A stretch of DNA of 64,000 bases. Source: Zobellia laminariae (GTDB lineage: Bacteria > Bacteroidota > Bacteroidia > Flavobacteriales > Flavobacteriaceae). The DNA is taken from the NCBI RefSeq assembly GCF_009725995.1, contig NZ_RCNS01000003.1, positions 868,001 through 932,000 on the forward strand, given 5' to 3'. The notes under the pieces were generated by a model, which ran no database searches, had not been told where the DNA came from, and saw only the letters and a list, made by a program, of their open reading frames with translations. The position numbers were made by a program, and so were the translations under genes. Positions 27,093 to 36,945 of the stretch are shown here, piece after piece. Each line of letters opens with the position of its first letter. Position 1 is the first letter of the stretch.

Positions 27093-28709
27093 TTACTTCA
27101 AAACAGGAAGCTCAAACTTGTCCAGCGGACTTGGCTGTTTCATTACTTTCTCTATTTCTTCAGCTTTTCTAGGAGCCATAGCCGATAAATTAACCGGACC
27201 ATCTTTTGTAATTAGGATATCATCTTCTATACGTACCGCAATACCCCACCATTTTTCATCACAAGCGCTACCTTCCGGAATGTAAATACCAGGTTCAACA
27301 GTAATAACCGTATTCTCTTGGAAAGGTCTATAAGTACCTTGATCATGAACATCTAAGCCTAAGTAATGAGATGTACCATGAGGAAAGTAAATTCTAGCGT
27401 CTGCCTCTTTTGTAATAATTCCCAATGCCAAAAGTCCTTCTGTAACTACCTTACTGGCAGCTTCACCTGGTGCTTGAAAAGGAGCTCCCACCACACTAGC
27501 TTCAATTCCGGCCTCCTGTGCGTTATACACAATGTCATAAATCAGCTTTTGTTCTTTAGAAAACTTACCGTTGGCAGGAATGGTTCTAGTAACATCTGCT
27601 GTATATCCGTGATATTCAGCTCCTAAATCCATCAATACTAAATCATTACCTACTTTAGTTTTATTATTTTCTATATAATGTAAAATACAACCGTTGTTCC
27701 CTCCGCCTACAATAGAAGGATAGCCTTCATATTCAGCTCCATATTTTTTATAGACGTACTCGTGTACTCCTTGAATCTCGGTTTCGGACATATTTGGATG
27801 CATAGCTTTCATTACCTCAACCTGACCTACAGCAGAAATCTCTACAGCTTTCTTTAAAAGCACCATTTCTTCTGCTGATTTGGTCTCCCTTAGCGTCGCC
27901 ATAATTTCGTTCAACATTGAGGAATTCAAATTATTCGCATCCAACTTCAGTGTAACTTTCTGTTTAATTTCACTTCTTAGTTTGTCATCTTCGGCATTTA
28001 CAAAACCATTTATAAGTTCGTCTTCTTTTAGTTTTTCATCCCTACTCAAATATCTACCTAATATTTGTGCGACATTGGCGCTATTCTCCACATCCGTGGA
28101 CGTAATCATAGAATAGAACCTATCTTTTGAACTATCATAATCTGCGGGATAATTGGCTTTTGTTTTAAATGATTGAATTAAATCGAAAAGATCCGCTTCA
28201 TCACTTGAATCGCGAAAATCGTTTTCAAAATCAAAAAACAACACTTTATCAAATTCCTGAAAATTGATTCCGGCTTGCTTAAACGCACTACCGTTAAATG
28301 CTGTCTTAAAACCTAATTTATCTTTAACCCCTTCAATACCCAACCGTTTCCCGTTCCATTGCTCGGCCCTTGGGTCTTTTTCTTGCACGTACAACACCTC
28401 GTTAACATTAACTCCATCAATTTGCTGGTCTTCAGAAAATAGAACCAAAACTGCATTTGGCTCATTATATCCTGTTAGGTAGTAAAAATTAGGATCTTGA
28501 TGATAGACATAATCAACATCATTTGCACGGTTCCGTACGGCATTAGCAAAAAATACGGCCACACTATTACCAGGCATCATTTCTCTAACAGCCTCTCTCC
28601 TTCCTTTATGAAATTCTGACGAAAGAAAATCCGTAGGTTCATCTTGTGCAATGCTTGTCAAAGGAGTTAATATCAACGCCACTATTAAATAAAGAAGTCT
28701 CACCATCAT
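27093..28709 (-). CDS. Exported Xaa-Pro aminopeptidase (M24B family)
   Basis: About 538 residues. A signal peptide (VRLLYLIVALILTPLTSIAQ) follows the chosen start MMVRLL at 28709; the frame continues upstream to 28766 but the added residues would bury the signal sequence. The N-terminal creatinase-like domain is followed by the catalytic pita-bread domain with metal ligands in LMDLGAEYHGYTADVTRTIP, HGTSHYLGLDVHD, TVEPGIYIP and VRIEDDILIT. It releases N-terminal residues preceding proline, probably in the periplasm or envelope. It converges on thrC. Confidence 0.9.
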   Translation of the reverse strand: MMVRLLYLIVALILTPLTSIAQDEPTDFLSSEFHKGRREAVREMMPGNSVAVFFANAVRNRANDVDYVYHQDPNFYYLTGYNEPNAVLVLFSEDQQIDGVNVNEVLYVQEKDPRAEQWNGKRLGIEGVKDKLGFKTAFNGSAFKQAGINFQEFDKVLFFDFENDFRDSSDEADLFDLIQSFKTKANYPADYDSSKDRFYSMITSTDVENSANVAQILGRYLSRDEKLKEDELINGFVNAEDDKLRSEIKQKVTLKLDANNLNSSMLNEIMATLRETKSAEEMVLLKKAVEISAVGQVEVMKAMHPNMSETEIQGVHEYVYKKYGAEYEGYPSIVGGGNNGCILHYIENNKTKVGNDLVLMDLGAEYHGYTADVTRTIPANGKFSKEQKLIYDIVYNAQEAGIEASVVGAPFQAPGEAASKVVTEGLLALGIITKEADARIYFPHGTSHYLGLDVHDQGTYRPFQENTVITVEPGIYIPEGSACDEKWWGIAVRIEDDILITKDGPVNLSAMAPRKAEEIEKVMKQPSPLDKFELPVLK

Positions 28710-28790
28710 ATTTGTTTTAAAGAATTGGTAATTTACAAAGATTGTGTAAAACATAACAAAGCGCACTTATACAATAGTTAAATATTTCAA

Positions 28791-28798
28791 TAGCTTTG
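28791..28798 (+). promoter_or_regulatory. Promoter -7 element before gcvT
   Basis: TAGCTTTG matches TAnnTTTG and lies 22 bases before the gcvT start. No TTG at the right distance. Confidence 0.45.
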
Positions 28799-28820
28799 TA
28801 CATCTAAATATACAAGTACG

Positions 28821-29906
28821 ATGAAAAACACAGCTTTAACATCTACCCATGAAGCTTTGGGAGCTAAAATGGTGCCCTTTGCAGGGTATAATATGCCTGT
28901 TTCTTATGAAGGCATAAATATAGAACATGAGACCGTTCGTAATGGTGTAGGCGTTTTTGACGTTTCGCACATGGGGGAATTTTTAATCGAAGGACCAAAA
29001 GCTCTAGAGCTAATTCAAAAAGTATCTTCCAATGATGCCTCCAAACTCACCATTGGAAAAGCCCAATATAGTTGTCTTCCAAATGAAACAGGTGGTATTG
29101 TTGATGACCTTATTGTATATCGCATTAAAGAAGAAACCTACCTTTTGGTAGTAAATGCTTCCAATATTGATAAAGATTGGTCGCATATATCAAAATATAA
29201 TGAAGAGATAGGCGCAACTATGCGTGATATTTCAGAAGGATTCTCACTTTTAGCAATTCAAGGCCCTAAAGCCGTTGAAGCTATGCAAGCCTTAACTTCA
29301 GTAGATTTAGCCAGCATCAAATTTTATAATTTTGTTGTTGCCGATTTTGCTGGAATAGGAAATGTAATCATATCTGCTACAGGATATACTGGTTCCGGTG
29401 GATTTGAAATCTATTGCAAGAACAGTGAAGTTCAGCAAATATGGGACAATATTTTTGAAGTTGGTGCCGCTTTTGGTATTAAACCAATTGGCCTTGCCGC
29501 CCGTGATACCCTACGTCTTGAAATGGGGTATTGTCTTTATGGAAACGATATTGATGACAGTACATCTCCTTTTGAAGCTGGTCTGGGTTGGATTACAAAG
29601 TTCACTAAAGATTTTGTGAACAGTGAAGCCTTAGCTAAAATAAAAGCACATGACCCAGAGCGCAAACTAATTGGTTTTGAACTAGAAGAAAGAGGCATAC
29701 CTAGACACGGTTATGACATTGTAGACGGTCAAGGAAAAACTATTGGAATTGTAACTTCAGGAACTATGTCCCCTTCATTAGGAAAAGGAATCGGATTAGG
29801 ATATGTTCCGCAAGTTTTTTCTGAGGTTGGTTCTAAAATACACATTCAAGTTCGTAAAAAGGCTATACCAGCAACTGTCGTTAAGCTTCCATTTTATAAA
29901 GCCTAA
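28821..29906 (+). CDS. gcvT: Glycine cleavage system T protein (aminomethyltransferase)
   Basis: A 361-residue protein that transfers the methylene group from lipoyl-bound aminomethyl to tetrahydrofolate. The N-terminus has [11 protein letters not shown] and [11 protein letters not shown], followed by a folate-binding core with [19 protein letters not shown] and the conserved [11 protein letters not shown]. The C-terminal barrel has [18 protein letters not shown]. It overlaps the glutaminase start by one base, so the two are coupled. The other glycine-cleavage genes are elsewhere. Confidence 0.95.
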   Translation: MKNTALTSTHEALGAKMVPFAGYNMPVSYEGINIEHETVRNGVGVFDVSHMGEFLIEGPKALELIQKVSSNDASKLTIGKAQYSCLPNETGGIVDDLIVYRIKEETYLLVVNASNIDKDWSHISKYNEEIGATMRDISEGFSLLAIQGPKAVEAMQALTSVDLASIKFYNFVVADFAGIGNVIISATGYTGSGGFEIYCKNSEVQQIWDNIFEVGAAFGIKPIGLAARDTLRLEMGYCLYGNDIDDSTSPFEAGLGWITKFTKDFVNSEALAKIKAHDPERKLIGFELEERGIPRHGYDIVDGQGKTIGIVTSGTMSPSLGKGIGLGYVPQVFSEVGSKIHIQVRKKAIPATVVKLPFYKA

Positions 29907-30820
29907 TGGTAGATTATCAAACTATAATAGACAAAATTGTAACGAACTCCAAAGAAGCAACAGACAGAGGTGTTATAGCTTCCTATATTCCTGAATTAGC
30001 CAATATTAGTTTACATAAATTTGGCATTCATATTATAGATGCAAACCAGAAAAGTTATAGCGCCGGAGAAGCATTGGAAGGCTTTTCTATTCAAAGTATT
30101 TCTAAAGTACTGGCACTTGCTTTTTCTTTTAGTTTGGTTGGAGATGAGTTATGGAAAAGAGTTGATGTGGAGCCTTCTGGTGACCCATTCAACCATTTAT
30201 CACTATTGGAACAGGAGAATGGTATTCCTAGAAACCCTTTTATAAATGCTGGTGCGCTTGTAATTGCAGATGTATTGGTTTCTCATTTAGAAAACCCTAA
30301 AGAAGAGTTTTTACGTTTTGTTCAAGAGTTAGCAAATGACTCTTCTATTCGCTACAATGAAAAAGTAGCTTTATCAGAAAAAAGGACCGGATTTAAAAAT
30401 TACGCAGCGGCTAATTTATTGAAATCTTACGGCAACCTGCATAATGATGTAGAGTCTGTGCTAGATTTGTATTTCTATCAATGTTCGTTAGAGATGAACT
30501 GCAAACAATTAACCGATGCTTTTTATATTTTCATGAATCACGGTACTTGTCTAAGAGAAAAAAGTTATCTAAATCTAACCCAGGTAAAACGTATAAATGC
30601 TTTGATGCTAACTTGCGGTTTTTATGATGAAGCCGGCGAGTTTGCTTTTGAAGTTGGTCTTCCCGGAAAAAGTGGTGTTGGTGGCGGAATAGTAGCTTTG
30701 CTACCTAATACATATTGTGTAGCTACTTGGTCTCCTGGTTTAAACCCTAAGGGAAACTCTAAATTAGGAATGGCTGCTTTAGAAGAATTAACAACTAAAA
30801 CAGGACACTCAATTTTTTAA
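29906..30820 (+). CDS. glsA: Glutaminase
   Basis: A 304-residue serine-dependent beta-lactamase-fold glutaminase that converts glutamine to glutamate and ammonia. The catalytic Ser64-x-x-Lys67 is in SIQSISKVL. Other family landmarks are RNPFINAGALV near 110, YNEKVALSEKRTG near 152 and KSGVGGGIVALLP near 255. Length is standard. Its start overlaps the last base of the gcvT stop and the next gene begins 3 bases after it, so it is the middle of a three-gene operon. Confidence 0.94.
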   Translation: MVDYQTIIDKIVTNSKEATDRGVIASYIPELANISLHKFGIHIIDANQKSYSAGEALEGFSIQSISKVLALAFSFSLVGDELWKRVDVEPSGDPFNHLSLLEQENGIPRNPFINAGALVIADVLVSHLENPKEEFLRFVQELANDSSIRYNEKVALSEKRTGFKNYAAANLLKSYGNLHNDVESVLDLYFYQCSLEMNCKQLTDAFYIFMNHGTCLREKSYLNLTQVKRINALMLTCGFYDEAGEFAFEVGLPGKSGVGGGIVALLPNTYCVATWSPGLNPKGNSKLGMAALEELTTKTGHSIF

Positions 30821-30823
30821 AGA

Positions 30824-31645
30824 TTGGATATAAAAAAAATTTTAATACTTGGTGGAAGTGGTTTTTTAGGTAACGCTATTTACAAGGAGCTATGTAACTA
30901 TTTTGATACTTATGGAACGTATAATTCAGCCAGACGGTCGTTTGAAGACAATAAACAGTTCTTCAAATACGATATGGAGGAAGATGATGTACATGAGATT
31001 CTAGAAAAAGTCCGGCCTAAGGTAATCGTTTCTGCCCTTCGCGGTAATTTCGCCGCTCAAATATTAGCACATCAACATATTATAGAATATTTAAAAGAGA
31101 ACGATTGTAGACTATACTTTCTTTCTTCCGCCAATGTCTTTGATGCTTATAGAAAATATCCGTCTTACGAGCATGATAAGACTCTTTCTGAGAGTGTTTA
31201 CGGAAGATTAAAGATTAAAATTGAAAATATGCTGCTTAGGCTGCCTCAAGATAAAATGGGAATCTTACGTATTCCTATGGTTTTTGGAAATAGCTCTCCG
31301 CGGATAAAAGATATTAAAAAATATATTTGGGATAATGCCCCTGTTGAAGTTTTTCCTAATCTGGTTTTGAATGTCACTAATGATGATAAACTTACCCAAC
31401 AAATCCACTATCTCATTAATAGAGACAAAACTGGAATCTTTCATTTAGGCAGTAACGACCTTGTGCACCATGAAGATTTTATAAAGGAGGTAATAGAACG
31501 CATTGGAGAATTTAGTCCTATTTACAAACGGATATTTACAACTAACGACGAGAGATATCTTGCTGTTCTACCAAAAGACAATAAATTACCAAAAAACTTA
31601 CAATACGGGTATCAAGATATTATTAACCATCATGTGATGCGTTAA
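30824..31645 (+). CDS. NAD-dependent epimerase/dehydratase-family (RmlD-like) protein
   Basis: A 273-residue Rossmann-fold protein. The nucleotide-binding motif GGSGFLG is at residues 9-15 and a YxxxK-like stretch (SVYGRLKIK) follows near 125. It resembles sugar-nucleotide reductases of the dTDP-4-dehydrorhamnose reductase type, but the substrate is unknown. The start is TTG at 30824; the next ATG is about 50 codons in and would remove the Rossmann motif. It is the third gene of the gcvT-glsA unit. Confidence 0.75.
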   Translation: MDIKKILILGGSGFLGNAIYKELCNYFDTYGTYNSARRSFEDNKQFFKYDMEEDDVHEILEKVRPKVIVSALRGNFAAQILAHQHIIEYLKENDCRLYFLSSANVFDAYRKYPSYEHDKTLSESVYGRLKIKIENMLLRLPQDKMGILRIPMVFGNSSPRIKDIKKYIWDNAPVEVFPNLVLNVTNDDKLTQQIHYLINRDKTGIFHLGSNDLVHHEDFIKEVIERIGEFSPIYKRIFTTNDERYLAVLPKDNKLPKNLQYGYQDIINHHVMR

Positions 31646-31687
31646 CACTAAAAATTAGGAACTTTTCACGACCCAAGGAATTTGAAT

Positions 31688-31718
31688 TGCGTAATTTAAG
31701 AGAGCTAATAATTACGCA
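31688..31718. repeat. Inverted repeat upstream of pterin dehydratase
   Basis: TGCGTAATT (31688-31696) and AATTACGCA (31710-31718) form a perfect 9-bp inverted repeat about 20 bases before the next gene. There is no T-run. It could be an operator or a weak terminator of the preceding operon. Confidence 0.45.
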
Positions 31719-31738
31719 CAAATATTATTTAGAATACT

Positions 31739-32026
31739 ATGAAAAAACTATCGGAACAAGAAATAGAAAGTGAACTTACCAAACTAAATGGCTGGGAGTA
31801 TGCTGATGGTGCCATTGAAACTTCATTTGAATTCAAAGACTTTAAGGATGCATTCTCTGTTATGACTCGCATTGCTTTTGAATGTGAAGCTCAAGGCCAT
31901 CACCCAGACTGGAGCAACGTCTACAATTCTTTACATATTAGACTCAATACCCACGATGCAGAGGGTATTACTGAAAAAGATTTTAAGCTAGCACATAGCA
32001 TAGAAGAGATTATAGAGAGTGAATAA
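31739..32026 (+). CDS. 4a-hydroxytetrahydrobiopterin dehydratase
   Basis: A 95-residue pterin-4a-carbinolamine dehydratase, which regenerates the pterin cofactor of aromatic amino-acid hydroxylases. The signature GHHPDWSNVYN has His54 and His55, and the third active-site His72 is in THDAEGITEKD. Length is typical. It stands alone, with no phenylalanine hydroxylase gene in the window. The upstream 93 bases contain a 9-bp inverted repeat. Confidence 0.93.
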   Translation: MKKLSEQEIESELTKLNGWEYADGAIETSFEFKDFKDAFSVMTRIAFECEAQGHHPDWSNVYNSLHIRLNTHDAEGITEKDFKLAHSIEEIIESE

Positions 32027-32107
32027 AAAAATTAACACACGGTTCTCGTTCGTTGCTTCAAAAACAGTGCTAAGTAAAGTTCTTTTGAATTGATGAAGTT
32101 CAGTTAC

Positions 32108-32137
32108 TTGCAACCGTTGTCATTTTTATTAAATTTG
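32108..32137 (+). promoter_or_regulatory. Bacteroidota promoter for yebC
   Basis: TTG at 32108-32110, 19 bases, then TAAATTTG at 32130-32137: a full match to the -33/-7 consensus, 31 bases before the yebC ATG. Confidence 0.75.
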
Positions 32138-32168
32138 CTACCTTCAACAAATATATTACACATAGATT

Positions 32169-32879
32169 ATGGGAAGAGCTTTTGAATTCAGGAAAGCACG
32201 TAAAATGAAGCGATGGTCGGCAATGTCTAAAGCCTTTACGCGTATTGGCAAGGACATTGTTATGGCAGTTAAAGAAGGAGGACCGGACCCGGATTCTAAC
32301 TCTAGACTGCGAGCCGTAATTCAGAACGGAAAGGCTGTTAACATGCCTAAAGATAATATTGAGCGCGCTATTAAAAGAGCCTCAGATAAAAGTCTAGGTG
32401 ATTACAAAGAAGTTCTTTTTGAAGGTTACGCGCCACATGGTATTGCTATTCTAATTGAAACCGCAACAGATAATAACACCCGTACCGTTGCTAATATTAG
32501 AAGTTACTTTAATAAATGTGATGGTAGTTTGGGCACATCAGGCTCGGTAGAATTTATGTTTGACCATACTTGTAATTTTAGAATTCCTGCAGAAGGTATC
32601 GACCCAGAAGAACTAGAATTAGAACTTATAGATTTTGGAGCCGAAGAGGTTTTTGTTGATGACGATGGTATCTTGATTTACGCTCCTTTTGAGAACTTTG
32701 GAGACATTCAAAAAGAATTAGAAAACAGAGAACTCGAGATTCTATCTTCTGGTTTTGAGCGTATTCCACAAGTAACCAAAGCACTTTCTGAAGAAGAAGC
32801 TGCCGATGTTGAAAAACTTTTAGAGAAAATTGAGGAAGATGACGACGTACAGAATGTATATCATACAATGCAAGAGTAG
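32169..32879 (+). CDS. yebC: YebC/PmpR-family protein
   Basis: A 236-residue member of the YebC family, described as transcriptional regulators and, more recently, as ribosome-associated factors. The N-terminus MGRAFEFRKARKMKRW and NMPKDNIERAIKRA are family signatures, and three domains of normal length follow. The flavobacterial N-terminus differs from the usual AGHSKW form in the same way as in relatives. It has its own promoter and terminator, so it is monocistronic. Confidence 0.93.
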   Translation: MGRAFEFRKARKMKRWSAMSKAFTRIGKDIVMAVKEGGPDPDSNSRLRAVIQNGKAVNMPKDNIERAIKRASDKSLGDYKEVLFEGYAPHGIAILIETATDNNTRTVANIRSYFNKCDGSLGTSGSVEFMFDHTCNFRIPAEGIDPEELELELIDFGAEEVFVDDDGILIYAPFENFGDIQKELENRELEILSSGFERIPQVTKALSEEEAADVEKLLEKIEEDDDVQNVYHTMQE

Positions 32880-32904
32880 CATTTTGCATCAAATATATTT
32901 GAAT

Positions 32905-32937
32905 AAAAAAAGCGCCCAGAAATGGTCGCTTTTTTTT
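32905..32937 (+). terminator. Terminator after yebC
   Basis: A stem of 12-14 bp with one mismatch (AAAAAGCGCCCA with TGGTCGCTTTTT) followed by a T run. Confidence 0.82.
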
Positions 32938-33008
32938 GTTTATTATAAATGATATAATCACGGAATTATTGTCTGAGATTAAAACGATAAGCCTAACTCA
33001 AGACATAC

Positions 33009-33542
33009 CTACCGAGAGACCTTTCCTACTACACCTTCAAAGAATTTTTTGTAGACTTTAAAATCTGCTTCTTTATCGTCCGTAGTATATAAAGGTTCTG
33101 AAACCTTGACCTGTTTTTTACCAAAATCAAAAGCTATTAAAACTATGGGGACATTAGCTCCTTTAGCAATGTAGTAAAAACCAGTTTTCCATTTATCTAC
33201 CTTCTTACGGGTACCTTCTGGCGCGATTGTTAATCTGAATTTTTTTCGTTTTTCAAATACCTTTACTGTGGCCGAAACCATATCGTTATTCTTGCTACGA
33301 TCAATAGGCTCACCTCCTAATCGTCTAAATATAAACCCGAAAGGAAAAGCAAAAAGACTCTTCTTACCAACAAAATTAATTTCTTCTCCCCATACCTTTC
33401 TAATAAGGAGTCCAAGGAAAAAATCCATATAACTTGTATGTGGTACTACTGCAATTACAAACTTATCTATATGACCGGGAAATTCACCCACCATTTTCCA
33501 GCCCATCAACTTGAAATAAATAAAACGAGCTAATTTTTGCAT
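33009..33542 (-). CDS. Acyltransferase, 1-acylglycerol-3-phosphate acyltransferase-like
   Basis: A 177-residue PlsC-type acyltransferase. The catalytic HxxxxD motif is in VVPHTSYMDFFLG near residues 34-39 and the substrate motif APEGTRKKVDKWKTGF near 106-120. It is short and lacks a long N-terminal membrane segment, like the small flavobacterial versions. It is last in a minus-strand group with kdnB, a HAD hydrolase and kdsB, so an envelope-lipid role is likely; the acceptor is not certain. Confidence 0.8.
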   Translation of the reverse strand: MQKLARFIYFKLMGWKMVGEFPGHIDKFVIAVVPHTSYMDFFLGLLIRKVWGEEINFVGKKSLFAFPFGFIFRRLGGEPIDRSKNNDMVSATVKVFEKRKKFRLTIAPEGTRKKVDKWKTGFYYIAKGANVPIVLIAFDFGKKQVKVSEPLYTTDDKEADFKVYKKFFEGVVGKVSR

Positions 33543-33623
33543 GAGAGTACGTTGAGATTTAGAAAAGTGAAATTGGGACTACCACCTAAGGTTACCACCT
33601 ATTTTACCAATAAAAATGTAATA

Positions 33624-34754
33624 CTAAATTTTTCTGTAGATGGATTCTAACTTTTCAGGAGTAATAGTGTCCCTCCAGTTTTTACCTAATGCGTTTTCCC
33701 AAAGCGGAACCATGTTCATTGCTACGGAAATCATAGTCTCAAATTCTGCTTCACTTAGATTAGCGCAGATACCAGTTGGCAATTGAATATTATGTTTTTC
33801 CTTCATTTTATTGAAAAGATCTACACCTTCTGGGTAGAATTCTTCAAGATGTTGAAATACTAAACAATTACCAATACCATGTTTGACTCCCAATAAATAA
33901 CCAAGACCATAACTCATAGCATGTGCCACACCTACTTGAGAATAAGCAATACTCATACCCCCGTGCCATGAAGCCATCATTAGTTTATCTCTTGATTCCT
34001 CTGCCGGTAAATCTCCTAAATAAACTTCTTTACATAGTTCTAGAGCTTTCTCTCCATAACTTTGGCTAAAGGCATTTAAAAATGTCCCTGTAAGTGATTC
34101 AATACAGTGAATAAAACAATCCATCCCCGTATAAAACCATTGCTCTTTTGAGACTCCTTGGGTTAAATCTGGATCTAAAAGCACTTGACCAAAAGTTGTA
34201 TGGTCTGAATTTATTCCTAATTTTTTATCTGGCCCTAATAAAACCGTAGTTCTAGAAACCTCTGCGCCTGTTCCACTTATTGTAGGTATGCCCACGTGAA
34301 AAATTGCTGGCTTTTGAACTAAATCCCATCCTTGATATTCTGAAGAACTTCCGTTATTAGTTAGTAAAATTGACACAGCTTTGGCTAAATCTAATAAAGT
34401 TCCTCCTCCAATACCAACAATTCCCGAAGGCAAATCTTGATATTCTCTCTTAATTTTATCGACTAAAGCATCTACTTGAGCTGTTTTAGGTTCTTCTTCC
34501 GCAGAGATGAATATAATCTGATCGTTAAAAATCAGTGGAATTCTTTTTGCCAACTCCGTATTTTCAAAAACATCATCAACTAAAAAAATAAAAGGAGCGT
34601 CTGAATGTTTACGCTTGGGCATTAGTATCTCTCCCAACTGGTTAAAACTTCCCTTGCCAAAAACCACTCTAGGCACCATTGGAAAATTTCTAAATTCCGT
34701 TTGTTTACCTACAGCTGCTTTTTTTACTTGCATTTCTTTTTTTACCTCCATCAT
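33624..34754 (-). CDS. kdnB: Iron-containing alcohol dehydrogenase, KdnB-like (Kdo 8-oxidase)
   Basis: A 376-residue group III metal-dependent dehydrogenase. The NAD-binding GIGGGTLLDLAKA is near residue 120 and metal ligands are expected in DCFIHCIESL, HAMSYGLG and VKHGIGNC, with ATP-free Rossmann topology at the N-terminus. The overall sequence recalls KdnB of Shewanella, which oxidises the C8 hydroxyl of Kdo as the first step to 8-amino-Kdo. The location beside kdsB fits this well. The partner aminotransferase KdnA is not in the window. An ordinary alcohol dehydrogenase cannot be ruled out. Confidence 0.72.
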   Translation of the reverse strand: MMEVKKEMQVKKAAVGKQTEFRNFPMVPRVVFGKGSFNQLGEILMPKRKHSDAPFIFLVDDVFENTELAKRIPLIFNDQIIFISAEEEPKTAQVDALVDKIKREYQDLPSGIVGIGGGTLLDLAKAVSILLTNNGSSSEYQGWDLVQKPAIFHVGIPTISGTGAEVSRTTVLLGPDKKLGINSDHTTFGQVLLDPDLTQGVSKEQWFYTGMDCFIHCIESLTGTFLNAFSQSYGEKALELCKEVYLGDLPAEESRDKLMMASWHGGMSIAYSQVGVAHAMSYGLGYLLGVKHGIGNCLVFQHLEEFYPEGVDLFNKMKEKHNIQLPTGICANLSEAEFETMISVAMNMVPLWENALGKNWRDTITPEKLESIYRKI

Positions 34755-34757
34755 AAC

Positions 34758-35459
34758 CTATTTCAAATACGCCAATATATCTGATAATGTATTGATTTTC
34801 AGATAATTGTAATCTTCATCATTAATCTTCACTTGTTCATGTTGCCACGTGGTATGGAATGGCACATGCACCGCTTGCGCACCAATTTCAACCAAAGGCA
34901 ACACATCGGATTTTAATGAATTCCCTATCATTAAAAACTCACTTACATCAATTTGTAAATGGTTCAACAAATGTATATAGTTTTCTTCTTTCTTATCACT
35001 TAGGACTTCCACATGGTGAAAAAATTCAGAAAGTCCAGACTTTTCTAATTTACGTTCTTGATCTAAAAGATCACCTTTTGTCAAAACAATAAGTCGGTAA
35101 TTACCGCTTAATTTACGTAAAACTTCTCTTACACCATCTAATAATTCCACTGGTTGGAGTAACATTTCTTTACCTAGATTCAAAATTTCTTCAATCGTTG
35201 CTTGCGAAACCCTGTTATTTGAAAGTTTCAATGCAGATTCTACCATAGAGAGCATAAAACCTTTTACACCATAGCCGTAAAGCTCTAGGTTATTGATTTC
35301 CATCTTAAACAACTCCTGATCTATAGTGTTCATAGTCTCGTAACCTTCCAAAAGCTTAGCGAACTTCTGCTCTGCTTCTCTAAAATAGGTTTCGTTTACC
35401 CACAACGTATCATCGGCATCAAAGCCAACTACTGTAATTTTACTATAGTCTACTTCCAT
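34758..35459 (-). CDS. HAD-superfamily hydrolase
   Basis: A 233-residue haloacid-dehalogenase-type phosphatase. Motif I is [11 protein letters not shown] (nucleophile Asp near 14), motif II is IVLTKG near 125, and motif IV is [10 protein letters not shown] near 178. The cap inserted after motif I places it near YjjG-type phosphatases. It overlaps kdsB by 10 bases and is 3 bases from kdnB, so it belongs to that operon. Whether it acts on a Kdo intermediate is a guess from context. Confidence 0.83.
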   Translation of the reverse strand: MEVDYSKITVVGFDADDTLWVNETYFREAEQKFAKLLEGYETMNTIDQELFKMEINNLELYGYGVKGFMLSMVESALKLSNNRVSQATIEEILNLGKEMLLQPVELLDGVREVLRKLSGNYRLIVLTKGDLLDQERKLEKSGLSEFFHHVEVLSDKKEENYIHLLNHLQIDVSEFLMIGNSLKSDVLPLVEIGAQAVHVPFHTTWQHEQVKINDEDYNYLKINTLSDILAYLK

Positions 35460-36178
35460 GCTTGCTGCGCCCTTTTCAAATCTTCCGGAGTATCTATTTC
35501 TATTCCCGAAACGGTAGTTTCAACCATTTTTATTTTCTTTCCGTACTCCAGGTAACGAATAGCTTCAATTTTTTCAATAGCCTCTAAAGGTAGCATTGGC
35601 AGTCTTTGAAAAGCCATTAAAGCACTTTTTCTAAAGGCATAAATGCCCTTGTGCTTATAATAAACGCTTTCAATTTCTTTATTTCTTGGATAAGGAATTA
35701 CTGAACGGGAGAAATACAAGGCAAAATTACGATTATCAACAATGACCTTTACCGTATTAGGGTTGTTTATTTCTTCTTCATCAGTAATTCTAACCATTAA
35801 AGAAGCTAAGTCTATTTCTTTCTCCGTGTCGTTTTTAAACACTTCCAAAACACTTGCCAGGCTTTCTCTATCCGTAAAGGGTTCATCTCCTTGAACGTTC
35901 ACAATAATATCAACCTCCATATCTGTAACTGCCTCAGCAATTCGATCACTACCACAGTCATGTTCCTTCTGGCTCATTAGCGCTTGACCACCTGCGTTGG
36001 TTATGGCATCAAAAATAACATCACTATCGGTCACTACATAAACCTCATCAAACAACTTGGTTCCTATTGCTGCTTCGTAAGTACGTAGAATTACAGGTTT
36101 CCCTGATAGGTCCTGCATCAATTTAGCAGGGAATCTAGATGCCGCGTAGCGGGCCGGTATCATGGCTATTATTTTCAC
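35450..36178 (-). CDS. kdsB: 3-deoxy-manno-octulosonate cytidylyltransferase
   Basis: A 242-residue enzyme that activates Kdo (or 8-amino-Kdo) as the CMP-sugar for lipopolysaccharide inner core. The N-terminal [15 protein letters not shown] is the CTP-binding signature, and VNVQGDEPF near 95 and [11 protein letters not shown] near 150 are typical. It is the first gene of a four-gene minus-strand group. With KdnB next to it, the substrate may be the 8-amino form, as in Shewanella. Confidence 0.94.
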   Translation of the reverse strand: MKIIAMIPARYAASRFPAKLMQDLSGKPVILRTYEAAIGTKLFDEVYVVTDSDVIFDAITNAGGQALMSQKEHDCGSDRIAEAVTDMEVDIIVNVQGDEPFTDRESLASVLEVFKNDTEKEIDLASLMVRITDEEEINNPNTVKVIVDNRNFALYFSRSVIPYPRNKEIESVYYKHKGIYAFRKSALMAFQRLPMLPLEAIEKIEAIRYLEYGKKIKMVETTVSGIEIDTPEDLKRAQQAWK

Positions 36179-36268
36179 TTTATATCCTGATTATCGTTTA
36201 CTATTATATTTCTTTTCGGTCTACAGATTACGAAAAAACAAAAATTTCGCAAGCCATCTTAAACGTAT

Positions 36269-36838
36269 CTAATCCGTTCTTTTGGGTCTTAACTTTCTAT
36301 AAATACGAAAGATAAAAACCAAAATTATAATTACTAGAACTACCGCTAACACCGGCGCAAAAATTGATGCCGTGGTTACAACGACCGCTGTACCTGTTTC
36401 TAATGTTGAAACTAAGGGATTTGCCAAACCACCCGTGGTTGCGGTAGAAGCCAATCTACCAGTTGCTCCCGCACCTTTTATAGCAGTTGCCGTTCCTCCT
36501 CCTGCAATGATTGCCAAAGACCAAGTTACCACAGGATCTAAATCTGCCACTGTAGATACCATAACGGCGGTTCCAGCTATTGCAGCTAAAGGCACTGCAA
36601 AGCTATCTAAAAGATTGTCCACCAAGGGTATGAAATATCCAAAAATTTCAACCAAGGTTGCAACTCCCAGAGTTACCACGGCTGCAAAACTTCCTATCCA
36701 CTGCCAGCTTTCATTAAGTTCCCAAACTCCGGTATACGATGCCAGACTCAAAGCAAATAGAGGCAAGAATACTCGAAAGCCCACAGATGCAGCGAGGCCA
36801 ATACCTAAAAAAATACTGATTATGCTTTCTGAGGTCAT
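36269..36838 (-). CDS. DUF4126 integral membrane protein
   Basis: A 189-residue hydrophobic protein with about four to five membrane segments, rich in Gly and Ala. The opening GIGLAASVGFRVFLPLFALS and the later LDSFAVPLAAIAGTAV match DUF4126, whose function is unknown. It stands alone between kdsB and the helicase gene, on the same strand as both. Confidence 0.85.
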   Translation of the reverse strand: MTSESIISIFLGIGLAASVGFRVFLPLFALSLASYTGVWELNESWQWIGSFAAVVTLGVATLVEIFGYFIPLVDNLLDSFAVPLAAIAGTAVMVSTVADLDPVVTWSLAIIAGGGTATAIKGAGATGRLASTATTGGLANPLVSTLETGTAVVVTTASIFAPVLAVVLVIIILVFIFRIYRKLRPKRTD

Positions 36839-36945
36839 ATTATTACTGAATTATAGTGATTTACATGAGATCAAAATAGGCATACTACATTAAGTATAAA
36901 ATGTAAAAACCCATTAATTAACACTTTGTAAAGACGCAATTTAGC

